A DNA stretch of 64,000 nt from Lactarius indigo (Eukaryota; Basidiomycota; Agaricomycetes; Russulales; Russulaceae): positions 1-64,000 of the forward strand of contig JAFKAC010000184.1 in assembly GCA_025766275.1 (NCBI GenBank), in the 5' to 3' direction. The notes under the pieces were generated by a model. The model had not been told where the DNA came from and ran no database searches. It was given only the letters and a program-made list of their open reading frames with translations. The translations under genes and the position numbers were made by a program. Of the stretch, positions 45,701 to 53,902 are shown in pieces. How positions within the stretch are numbered: the stretch's first letter is position 1; each line of letters starts with the position of its first letter.

Positions 45701-45998
45701 TTTCAGGTCGAGGGGATTCGGTGTTCCTAACCGTGGCCTGAGTCCCGGGCTGGTGCGATACCTGGCATAGCTCTTGTTCTGATGGGCCGGGCGCAGGGTC
45801 ATCGTCTTGCGTGGGGTGGTTACTCTCCGTGTGGTCACCTGTGTGCGCATGATTGTCGGGTGACTGCTCTCCCGGGGTACCACGATCCGAGTCTAATCGA
45901 GCGTGCTTCCTGTTTGCCGTGGTGCGCGAGCGCGACCCAGTCGCCCTAGTGCGAGTCGATGGGTGTCTTGATGCTGGATAGCCGTTGGGGAACGACAT
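42784..45998 (-). pseudogene. Tnp2-family transposase with one in-frame TGA
   Basis: DDE-type transposase of the Tnp2 family found with CACTA-like elements. After a disordered N-terminus (MSFPNGYPASRHPSTRTRAT) come MCYESCVAFSGPFSELHTCP (zinc-like), AWNMGHRRRVMEPL, IDVYDDVYCS, TVLMLSIDGAQLYQSKQSDC, WIYIWVLLDLAPDLRYKKKY, FIPGPSKPKNLDSFVYTGLH, VGHHSVYGCREYCGLRGRHK and CLAIDHMHIIVINLPDLLIS. The C-terminal part holds HFCRQSIHGLSHLAPDAVRL and SSQWTLEHTIGNLGEEVKQP, an intron after RRSRNVK, and an end FLLEKPGLDVAETEDVVLDE. The frame is open except for a TGA (43677-43679) between EEYEAIYYC and MVSRLHF, where an Arg codon would fit. One base change would explain the loss. Confidence 0.82.
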
Positions 45999-46642
45999 AG
46001 GACCATCTTACATGCGCGAGATCCAGTGAGCACAAGAGTCGTGGATTGGGCAATATACTCAACATACGATCATCGACCCTCCGATACTTCGCATGGTCGT
46101 AATACGTCGTCTTTGACACAGGGCGAAGTATCTTGCAGTGTCTTGAGCATCCACATTTATAGATACGCGCCCGTGGGTCACCCGACGTCGGCATCAGATC
46201 AGTCCAGAGTGACAGAGTACGTGGAGAGGGACAATGCCGAGAAGTCTCCAGAAACACGATATCAGAAAGAAACGAACAGACGCAGATAGCGGCCGAGGGT
46301 CGAGACGAGAGCCAGAGCCAAAGGTACGCAGGACGAGAAGAGGAGAACAACGACTTGATACTCGTTTCAGACATGTTGCAGCTCACAGGTACCAAATGTG
46401 GCATTCACATATTCGTGCGTGCAATGTCCCGCAACGAGGGCGGCGCAAAGAGCAGCACAATGAGGGCATCCATGTTGTGGGTGCAGCAATATTCAAGATT
46501 ATTCATTCGCATTGAATTGTATGGAATAATTCAAATCTGTACGCAATATAATTTGAGCGGAGTCAACAGAATTCACCCGCCACCAATCCCAGTCATTTTC
46601 ATTCGACTCAATTCATCAGGATTCATCGGGATTTTGACTGGG

Positions 46643-46649
46643 GATGAGG
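46643..46649. repeat. Target-site duplication GATGAGG, right copy
   Basis: Abuts the inverted terminal repeat (TTTTGACTGGG ends at 46642); equal to 16319-16325. Confidence 0.8.
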
Positions 46650-46781
46650 CGTCAGGATGAGTTCGTTTTGAATGGCGGCGAACATATTATGTTTCGGGTG
46701 ATTGATAGGCCACTCACAAGGGTTGTAGATGCCCCCAATCTTGGGCACATGGTGCCACAGCGGCGTCTCTACGTTCAAGTT
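46650..46781 (-). pseudogene. Fragment of the unrecognised disrupted ORF (middle piece)
   Basis: The minus strand reads NLNVETPLWHHVPKIGGIYN, PCEWPINHPKHNMFAAIQNE, LILTP. It joins in frame on one side to 16271-16325 (after removing the Tnp2 element) and on the other to 56588-56636 (after removing the mariner element with one TA), giving an open frame of about 80 codons. I do not recognise the protein. Confidence 0.5.
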
Positions 46782-46782
46782 A

Positions 46783-46822
46783 AGGTAGGGGCCATCAGGA
46801 ACTCGCACCCCTTTATGTAAGC
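46783..46822. repeat. Mariner left terminal inverted repeat, 40 bp
   Basis: Begins AGGTAGGGGCC, preceded by TA. Base-for-base complement of 56546-56585. Confidence 0.9.
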
Positions 46823-47518
46823 ATTTTGTCGTCTTCATCGTTTCTTCTTCTCCTCCCTCACTCATCACAATAGCCAAAAAGTAAAATATGAGAAGTAAAG
46901 GGAACTGTACCTTCTTTGACTCCCATTTTTTTTTTTTGAAAAATATTTTGATTTCGGTGAATAGAAGTGAAAACAATTTTTTTTCATTAAAACTCAATAT
47001 CTCGACGTTTACAGTCGATCTAAACCAACTTGCTGAAGTCGAGCAAAAAGTGGTGGCCGCACACGTGACAGTAAAGTCACGTGCATGTATTAGTCATGAT
47101 GACAAACACGGTGAAGTGGTTCACCCGCTAAAGCTCCCGCTGTCTCAAAAATCAACATTTATGCCGAGGAAAAAACCAGCGAATCAATCGCGCCTCCAAA
47201 ATGTCAAGAAGGCCCAAGCCAGAAGGGCCCAGAAGTTCAAGGAATCCAGTCCAGGTGCGACTTGGCCTCGGTAACGTTTGGTCACATGATTGACCGACCC
47301 TGCAGCGACGCGCCTCCCAAGTGAGGACTCGGAAGTGACTGAAATCGAAGTGGGCGAGCCGGAGATTTACCCGGACATCGTGGAATTGTCCGTGGCCGAT
47401 TATAATTCAATTCCGGCACCCCAGAGCTCACCAAGGCAAGCCCCGGCACCTGAAGGGTCCAGAAAATGCGTGCACGCATCTTATCACACCGGAAAATCAG
47501 AAAGAACCATCAGAAGGC

Positions 47519-47523
47519 ACAAA
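47519..47523. repeat. Copia target-site duplication ACAAA, left copy
   Basis: ACAAA directly before the LTR (TGATGAACAGC), repeated at 53898-53902. The joined coding sequence reads CAC-AAA-AAG in frame. Confidence 0.88.
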
Positions 47524-48148
47524 TGATGAACAGCACACAGAAGTAGCATACTCACAGTGGACTAAGAGGACTGTGGTGAGATATACTGAGTGGCTGGAAA
47601 GCAGCAACAGGAGTCTAGCAGAGTAAAGCAAGAGTGTCTGGCACACAAACAGTGAGAACTGATGTTGTTACATTTGGAGGGAAGGAAGCTTACCTGGCAC
47701 ACAAACAGTGAGAACTGATGTGGACCAGGAGCGTACATGGTACTCTACTTATACTCCTACAGAGGGTGACAGTAGTACAAGGTAAGTAACGCTAGTCACA
47801 GAATACAAAGGTGCTATTGTTCTACAAAGGGACAAAAGAGTGGACGCTTTGAGAACAAGGAAAAGGAGAACAAGGAGAGTCCAGAACTAGATGATATCAT
47901 ACTGACATCATAATAAAGATAGTACCAAGTAGAGAACAAAGAGAAGTACAAAAGCGTTATACAACACAGAGTCCGGATGTATGATGTCATAGAAGTACAG
48001 TGATGTCATAGATGACGCAATGGTAAGTCCAGATTGTACAGATCAAATAGTATCTAATTTACAAGTCCTGTATATCTAATCTAAAGCAGTCCATGCTGCA
48101 AGTCCGGTCCGTACGAGCCGCTAAGTGCGCAAGGGTCACTTATCAACA
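47524..48148 (-). repeat. Copia LTR (3' LTR in element orientation)
   Basis: 625 bp from TGATGAACAGC to CACTTATCAACA. It contains an internal direct repeat CTGGCACACAAACAGTGAGA at about 47638 and 47693. Confidence 0.93.
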
Positions 48149-48157
48149 TCTCCCCGT
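48149..48157 (-). promoter_or_regulatory. Copia polypurine tract
   Basis: The minus strand reads ACGGGGAGA immediately before the 3' LTR start TGTTGATAAG: the expected plus-strand priming site. Confidence 0.7.
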
Positions 48158-48167
48158 GATCTACAAT

Positions 48168-51100
48168 CTAAGTACACACAAGTCCCATGTCGTCATTGTG
48201 CTTCTGCAGCAGGACACGCGGTAGTGACTTTGTGAAGCCGTCCGCAACCATATCCACAGTAGGAGTTCTAATGAGGGTGATGGTCCCCTTTTCGATGTAC
48301 TCCCTGATAACATGATGCCGTATGGCAATGTGCTTAGACCGTCTCCCAGTGACAGGGTTCAAGGCCAAGTCAATGGCACCCTTATTGTCACCATGAAGTG
48401 GGATGGGGTCGTCGACCTCGTACCCGAGTTCCGTGAGGAAGCTCTGATACCACGCAGCCTGGTTAGCTGCGTCGGTCATGGCCATGTATTCCGCTTCCGT
48501 TGTGTTTTGGGCAACAGTCTTTTGCTTGCGCGAAGACCAGCTTATTGCACCGTTAGCTAGTAGGAACACATAACCAGAGGTGGAGTGGCGGTCGTCAGTC
48601 TGATCAGCCAAACTGGAATCAGTGTAGCCATGAAGGCCATCGCCATTGGCGCCATCATAGACAATACGCATATCCATAGTTCCCACTAAGTAGGACAGGA
48701 CATACTGCGCAAGTCGCAGATGTTGTGGTGAGGGATTCGCTGCGTACTGCGCCAAACGTGACACAGCGAAGGAGATATCTGGCCTAGTGCCAATCTGCAC
48801 ATAAAGCAGACTCCCAATCAAGGATTGGTAGTGGGAAATATCTGAGGCAGTTGCCTGCGACGTATATTTAACCAGGTGCTCGTCAGCACCAGCGGGCAAG
48901 GGTGTGTTGTGTGGTGTGGCATCAGACATGCCAAAGCGTTCAAGGACATCCTTGATGTAGCCAGACTGATCTATTTCGATGCGTCTAAGGGAGCGGTCGC
49001 GCACAATGCGCATACCAAGATAAGACTCTATCTCCCCGAGATCTGTCATCTCATAGCGTTCAGACAAGTCTGACTTCAAACGCTTGATACCACTCAGCGA
49101 GGGACCCAGTATAGTGATGTCGTCAACGTAGACAATAACGAAGAGTGGATCATACCCCTCCCGTTGAGGCATCACATATATGCCAGCATCAGCAAACGTC
49201 CGCTTAAAGCCGAGTGCAGTGAGCACTCCATGGAATTGTAAGTTCCATGCGCGGGAGGCCTGTTTGAGACCATAGATCGCCTTAACCAGGCGACACACCT
49301 TCGTCTCAGAGCCAGTGACAGTGAAACCTTGTGGCTGCTCCATGTAAATCTCCTCGTCAAGCACGCCATTGAGAAAAGCAGACTTAACATCCATCTGATG
49401 GATGTGCCAGTCCTCCAGCGCGGCCAACGCCAGAAGTAAACGTAGCGACTCAAATCGTGCGACGGGAGAGAAGGTTTCATCAAAATCTACGCCAGGGATC
49501 TGCGTGAATCCCTTAGCCACCAAGCGAGCTCTGTAGCGGCCATCCGCTTTGAGCTTGAAGACCCATTTGGATTTTACTGCCTTTCGATTAGGCGGGAGAT
49601 CCACTAACTCCCAAGTCCCATTTTTTGCTAGGGCGTCCATCTCATACTGACACGCCTTGGTCCACTCATCTGCAGCTGCAGACCGCATGGCCTCTGCATA
49701 GGTTGCAGGGTCTCGGCCTACAAAGGCAGCAGCTAATAATTCCGCATACCCCAGACGCCTGCCGCGCCATGCCGCATTGTCCGCATTGAAGTAGCGCGGA
49801 TTAGGGACAGGGGCACGAGCACTGCGCCTTGGTGCATTGTCCATCTCGCGCAACAGCTGACTACGCTGTGCACGATCCTCAAATCCCCCAGGCATTTCTG
49901 GTGAGGGAGGAGGGACATGGCGCATAATGCGCGTTGCACTAGGACGTGGAGGGGGTGAAGTGGGAGTGGTCTGCTCACGTTTAGGTGTGGTGGGCAGTGC
50001 TGGCAAAGCAGGTGGTGGAGTGGTGGAGCGTGGTTGGACTTGTGGGGGGTCTAGGAGCTTTTCAACATCCTCCTCCTCACTACTACTGGAGTGTGCAGGG
50101 GAGGGGGCTCGCATTGGTGGTAACGCCGGCGGGTGAGGCACGGCAGTCACTGTTGTGCTAGGCACGACTGGTGGTGAAGGTGTGGGGTGTGTCTCAACAC
50201 CCTGAAGGGACGGGAAGCTACTCTCGTCGAATGTCACATCCCTGGACACTCGAACGGAGCGGGTTGAGCGGTCCCAGAGCTTATAGCCCTTAGATTCGGG
50301 CTCAAACCCGATAAGCGTGACCTCAATGGCCTTCGCATCCAATTTGCGACGCTTATCAGCGGGTACGTGCATGTACCCTTTGCATCCGAAGACGCGAAGA
50401 TGTGAGACATCAGGCACTTTGCCAGAGTGCCAGAGCTCATAGGGAGTGCGCCACTTAAGCCCACGGACTGGAGAGCGGTTATAGATGTGCACAGCTGCGC
50501 ACACCGCATGCTCCCAGAAGCCTTTAGACATGCCAGCTGTGTGGAGCATGGACATTGCCTTATCCATAATGGTGCGGTTAAACCGCTCGGCTTTCCCGTT
50601 GGACTGTGGTGAACCCGGCATCGTGAGGTGATGCTCTATCCCTTTCTGCTTAAGAATGTCCTGCGTGACACTCGACATGTATTCGCCACCGCGGTCAGAG
50701 TGCAGAGCGCGCAGTTTATGGCCAGACTGGGTTTCACCCCAAGCCAAATACATCTGCAGCGATTTAGCAAACTGATCCTTCGACTTAAGGAAGTGGACCA
50801 CAGTGAACTTAGTGTGGTCGTCTATGAAGGTGGCTGTATACGTCGAGCCTTGCAGGGACTGAGTTTGCATAGGACCGGCGAGGTCACTGTGCACAATCTC
50901 AAATTGACGAGTTGTCCTCTTATTTGAGGACGCAGAAAAGGGTTGGCGAGTGGACTTACCCATCTCGCACCCACGGCAGACTGTGTGGGCCGTGGTAGAG
51001 CTATCTATGTCCATGCCAGTAGTGGCAGAGGGACCATGCGCCTTCAGCGCTGCAGAGGAGATGTGTCCCATGCGTTGATGCCAGATATCAAGTGTGGCAG

Positions 51101-52490
51101 CACTTGATTTTGTGTGGGCGTTGAGGCCGACGCTGGCTGCGTCCAACCAGTAAAGGTTGTCCTCAAGGTAGCCTTTGGCCACACACTTTTGATTGATAGA
51201 TATTTTAAATGAGCCACTATCAAAGGCAATCTCAGCACCTTTTTGTGCTAGGGCGCGCGTCGACAAGAAGCGCGTCTTCACCTGTGGTAGGTGTAGCACA
51301 TTACTGAGGGTGATAGAGATACCCTGGCTCGTTGTAAAGACGACAGACCCGACACCCACTTGGTCTATAGTGGACTTATCACCCAGGCGTACAGTGCCTT
51401 TAGTTGGGGTGTAGTCCTTGAAGTCAGACCGATGTGGTGTAATGTGGTGTGTAGCACCACTGTCCATCATCCATCGCACACGCGAGGCAGCATACAAGGC
51501 AACACCAATTGATTCAGAGGCCCAGTCTATGGCGGGCTCTTCGACCTCCTTAATAGAGGCGGTGGTAGGTACAAGAATGTGACTATTGGCAGCCTTGTTG
51601 CCTGCTTTCTCTTTCTCCTTTGCGTCAGCCTCATCCTTCTTCCTCTTCCTGCAGTCAGGCTTGATATGGCCCTTTTTGTTGCAGTAGTGGCAAGTAAGAC
51701 TGGAGTGGTCCTTCTTGCCCTTCTTGCCCGTCGGCTTGACGGGGGCCACCTTGTTGAGGGAGGAGCCAGAGGGCCCAGAGCGGCGAGCCTCTTCCGACAC
51801 TATGCACGCAATTATTTCAGCGTGCTTGAGTGTGGAGGGGGCCCCACTGGCGAGGATTGTTGAGGCCAACACCTCATAAGAGGGCGGCAATGCGTGTAGG
51901 AGAATGAGACAGTACTGGACGTCAGAGACACCCATCTGTGCGTTGGAAAGGGCAACCCTTAGCTCATTGAGCTTGGCCAGCTGAGCGGCCATGGGTGCAG
52001 AGTCGTCGAGGCGGGCTTGTGTTATCTGAATCCACAAATTAAAAATGGTGGTGCTGCCCGAAGCACCTCCATATACGTCCTTGAGCTTGGCCCACTTGTC
52101 CTTAAAGGTAGGATAGGCAGTGTTATCTGCCACAAGCGAGTAGACATCTGGTTTGAGGTAAAGGCGGAGGTACGCCTTGGAACGACGCTGGACTGAGTCC
52201 CACTCATCTGTAGTGATACCAGATGGGGGTGTATCCAGAGTGAACACATCCTCAGCTTCGTGCAGCGTGAGGATGGCTTCAATGGTCCCAGACCATTCGT
52301 TCCAACCAGTGCCATCAAACTGTTCAAGGCGGATGCCAGAGGGCATGCCAAAGGTTGCACCATACGCGGCAGATACGCGTGTGGAGGGAGTGGATCCAGA
52401 AGGAGGAGGGAGTGAGCCTCCTGCAGAGCCACCAGTGGGGCTGGGAGGAGCACCAGCACCGGCAGCAGGGGTAGATGAAGAGCCAGACAT
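48168..52490 (-). CDS. Ty1/copia gag-pol polyprotein, 1440 aa
   Basis: A single ORF. The Gag part has a Ser/Pro/Gly-rich N-terminus, FDGTGWNEWSGTIEAIL, the copia-type UBN2-like region, and a zinc knuckle CHYCNKKGHIKPDC at about residue 268. Protease: RWMMDSGATHHI (active-site Asp, about 345). Integrase: HQRMGHISSAALKAHG with later Cys residues, then HSDLAGPM, FIDDHTKF, HSDRGGEYM and SNGKAERFNRTIMD (D,D,E). Reverse transcriptase: VKSKWVFKLKADGRYRARLV, DVKSAFLNGVLDEEIYMEQP, YGLKQASRAWN and FVIVYVDDITILG (about 1120). RNase H: HGYTDSSLADQTDDRHSTSG and NTTEAEYMAMTDA. The order PR-INT-RT-RH defines Ty1/copia. No stop, no frameshift and all catalytic residues present, so it may be active. There is no internal frameshift site; Gag and Pol are one product. 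Confidence 0.95.
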   Translation of the reverse strand: MSGSSSTPAAGAGAPPSPTGGSAGGSLPPPSGSTPSTRVSAAYGATFGMPSGIRLEQFDGTGWNEWSGTIEAILTLHEAEDVFTLDTPPSGITTDEWDSVQRRSKAYLRLYLKPDVYSLVADNTAYPTFKDKWAKLKDVYGGASGSTTIFNLWIQITQARLDDSAPMAAQLAKLNELRVALSNAQMGVSDVQYCLILLHALPPSYEVLASTILASGAPSTLKHAEIIACIVSEEARRSGPSGSSLNKVAPVKPTGKKGKKDHSSLTCHYCNKKGHIKPDCRKRKKDEADAKEKEKAGNKAANSHILVPTTASIKEVEEPAIDWASESIGVALYAASRVRWMMDSGATHHITPHRSDFKDYTPTKGTVRLGDKSTIDQVGVGSVVFTTSQGISITLSNVLHLPQVKTRFLSTRALAQKGAEIAFDSGSFKISINQKCVAKGYLEDNLYWLDAASVGLNAHTKSSAATLDIWHQRMGHISSAALKAHGPSATTGMDIDSSTTAHTVCRGCEMGKSTRQPFSASSNKRTTRQFEIVHSDLAGPMQTQSLQGSTYTATFIDDHTKFTVVHFLKSKDQFAKSLQMYLAWGETQSGHKLRALHSDRGGEYMSSVTQDILKQKGIEHHLTMPGSPQSNGKAERFNRTIMDKAMSMLHTAGMSKGFWEHAVCAAVHIYNRSPVRGLKWRTPYELWHSGKVPDVSHLRVFGCKGYMHVPADKRRKLDAKAIEVTLIGFEPESKGYKLWDRSTRSVRVSRDVTFDESSFPSLQGVETHPTPSPPVVPSTTVTAVPHPPALPPMRAPSPAHSSSSEEEDVEKLLDPPQVQPRSTTPPPALPALPTTPKREQTTPTSPPPRPSATRIMRHVPPPSPEMPGGFEDRAQRSQLLREMDNAPRRSARAPVPNPRYFNADNAAWRGRRLGYAELLAAAFVGRDPATYAEAMRSAAADEWTKACQYEMDALAKNGTWELVDLPPNRKAVKSKWVFKLKADGRYRARLVAKGFTQIPGVDFDETFSPVARFESLRLLLALAALEDWHIHQMDVKSAFLNGVLDEEIYMEQPQGFTVTGSETKVCRLVKAIYGLKQASRAWNLQFHGVLTALGFKRTFADAGIYVMPQREGYDPLFVIVYVDDITILGPSLSGIKRLKSDLSERYEMTDLGEIESYLGMRIVRDRSLRRIEIDQSGYIKDVLERFGMSDATPHNTPLPAGADEHLVKYTSQATASDISHYQSLIGSLLYVQIGTRPDISFAVSRLAQYAANPSPQHLRLAQYVLSYLVGTMDMRIVYDGANGDGLHGYTDSSLADQTDDRHSTSGYVFLLANGAISWSSRKQKTVAQNTTEAEYMAMTDAANQAAWYQSFLTELGYEVDDPIPLHGDNKGAIDLALNPVTGRRSKHIAIRHHVIREYIEKGTITLIRTPTVDMVADGFTKSLPRVLLQKHNDDMGLVCT

Positions 52491-53257
52491 TGGGATGATT
52501 TATCTATCGCCGAGGAGCAGTCAGCGATAGTGCTTCATAGTTTGCAAGACAAAGATAGAGGGGGATACCACTCCTGTCTGTGATTCTGTAAGGCCAGAAC
52601 GCTAACGCGTCCTGCCTCCTGATAGTATGCCAGTGATACAAGGGCTAGGCCCAGGTTGAAGGAATCCCTTTGCCATACCATGAGCTAGCTGCCAGCCAGG
52701 ATGTGTCTAAGACACAGCTCAAATGGTTTGCGTCAGGGGGAAGTTGAAGGGAATGCTTTCAGAGCCCAAGGCTGTCTACCTCAGCCTCCTCGGCCTGTTG
52801 GTTGCCTCATCGCCACAAGTGGCTTTACTGAATCCTTTCCCATTGCCGCTACAAGGCAGGTATCTGGTTGCAGAACACCATAGTGGTGAACACCCCCCAG
52901 AGCCTGAACCAGGTTTTACACTCCCATGGTGAGGAGATCCTGCGCCCAGTGTGGAGCACCAGAGACAGCTGGCGCTAAGCTCCACAATACACAGCCCAGT
53001 GGGCCATGCACGCCTGGATATTTTGAAGTTAAGGGGCTACCAGACCCAGTCTCCTTGCGCATAGCGCAGGGGCTAGGAAAACAGTAGGGGTGAAAGTAGG
53101 ACTACTGGGCAGTACATACACAGGAGGTTCCTAAGCAGAGACAAGTGGCGCCCCACTGCTCTCTGCCTTGGGCAAGGCTGGTAAGGCCCCAGACAGACCT
53201 TAGCCTGGTGTGTCCTCCTAGGAAGACAGTGACCAGCCAAGTGGAGTGGCTAGGGCA
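52491..53257 (-). other. Copia 5' untranslated leader
   Basis: About 770 bp between the 5' LTR with its primer site and the gag-pol start, without a supported ORF. It likely holds the packaging signal. Confidence 0.6.
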
Positions 53258-53272
53258 CCAGGGCCCATAACC
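53258..53272 (-). promoter_or_regulatory. Copia primer-binding site for a half tRNA-iMet
   Basis: The minus strand directly after the 5' LTR reads GGTTATGGGCCCTGG. Its complement, CCAGGGCCCATAACC, matches the anticodon stem-loop of initiator tRNA-Met (GGGCCCAUAACC) rather than a tRNA 3' end. Priming by a tRNA fragment cut in the anticodon loop is known for Drosophila copia. Confidence 0.65.
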
Positions 53273-53897
53273 TGATGAACAGCACACAGAAGTAGCATAC
53301 TCACAGTGGACTAAGAGGACTGTGGTGAGATATACTGAGTGGCTGGAAAGCAGCAACAGGAGTCTAGCAGAGTAAAGCAAGAGTGTCTGGCACACAAACA
53401 GTGAGAACTGATGTTGTTACATTTGGAGGGAAGGAAGCTTACCTGGCACACAAACAGTGAGAACTGATGTGGACCAGGAGCGTACATGGTACTCTACTTA
53501 TACTCCTACAGAGGGTGACAGTAGTACAAGGTAAGTAACGCTAGTCACAGAATACAAAGGTGCTATTGTTCTACAAAGGGACAAAAGAGTGGACGCTTTG
53601 AGAACAAGGAAAAGGAGAACAAGGAGAGTCCAGAACTAGATGATATCATACTGACATCATAATAAAGATAGTACCAAGTAGAGAACAAAGAGAAGTACAA
53701 AAGCGTTATACAACACAGAGTCCGGATGTATGATGTCATAGAAGTACAGTGATGTCATAGATGACGCAATGGTAAGTCCAGATTGTACAGATCAAATAGT
53801 ATCTAATTTACAAGTCCTGTATATCTAATCTAAAGCAGTCCATGCTGCAAGTCCGGTCCGTACGAGCCGCTAAGTGCGCAAGGGTCACTTATCAACA
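53273..53897 (-). repeat. Copia LTR (5' LTR in element orientation)
   Basis: 625 bp, same ends as 47524-48148 and apparently identical. The promoter for the minus-strand transcript should lie here. Confidence 0.93.
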
Positions 53898-53902
53898 ACA
53901 AA
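53898..53902. repeat. Copia target-site duplication ACAAA, right copy
   Basis: Equal to 47519-47523. Confidence 0.88.

Larger units (their letters stand above)
16326..46642 (-). mobile_element. Tnp2-type DNA transposon, carrier of two nested insertions
   Basis: The ends are inverted repeats: CCCAGTCAAAACCCCGATG at 16326 and the complement of CCCAGTCAAAATCCCGATG at 46642, one mismatch in the first 21 bases. They are followed by subterminal GAATTC/TTGAATC-rich sequence. A 7-bp duplication GATGAGG flanks both ends, and the joined flanks restore an ORF. It carries a Tnp2 transposase gene (42784-45998, -), a second large gene (16665-40777, -) and a small plus-strand gene (41090-41695). The 19-kb KDZ element and a 2.4-kb inverted-end element are inserted in it; without them it would be about 8.9 kb. 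Tnp2 proteins usually belong to CACTA/EnSpm elements, but neither the CCCAGTC ends nor the 7-8 bp duplication fits classical CACTA, so the superfamily is left open. Confidence 0.8.
47524..53897 (-). mobile_element. Ty1/copia LTR retrotransposon, apparently intact
   Basis: 6374 bp with two 625-bp LTRs, target duplication ACAAA and one uninterrupted gag-pol ORF on the minus strand. In the element's own orientation the LTR runs TGTTGATAAGTG...CTGTTCATCA. The primer-binding site follows the 5' LTR directly and a purine tract precedes the 3' LTR. I found no difference between the LTRs over the stretches compared by eye, so insertion is recent. It sits inside the mariner transposase gene. Confidence 0.95.
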
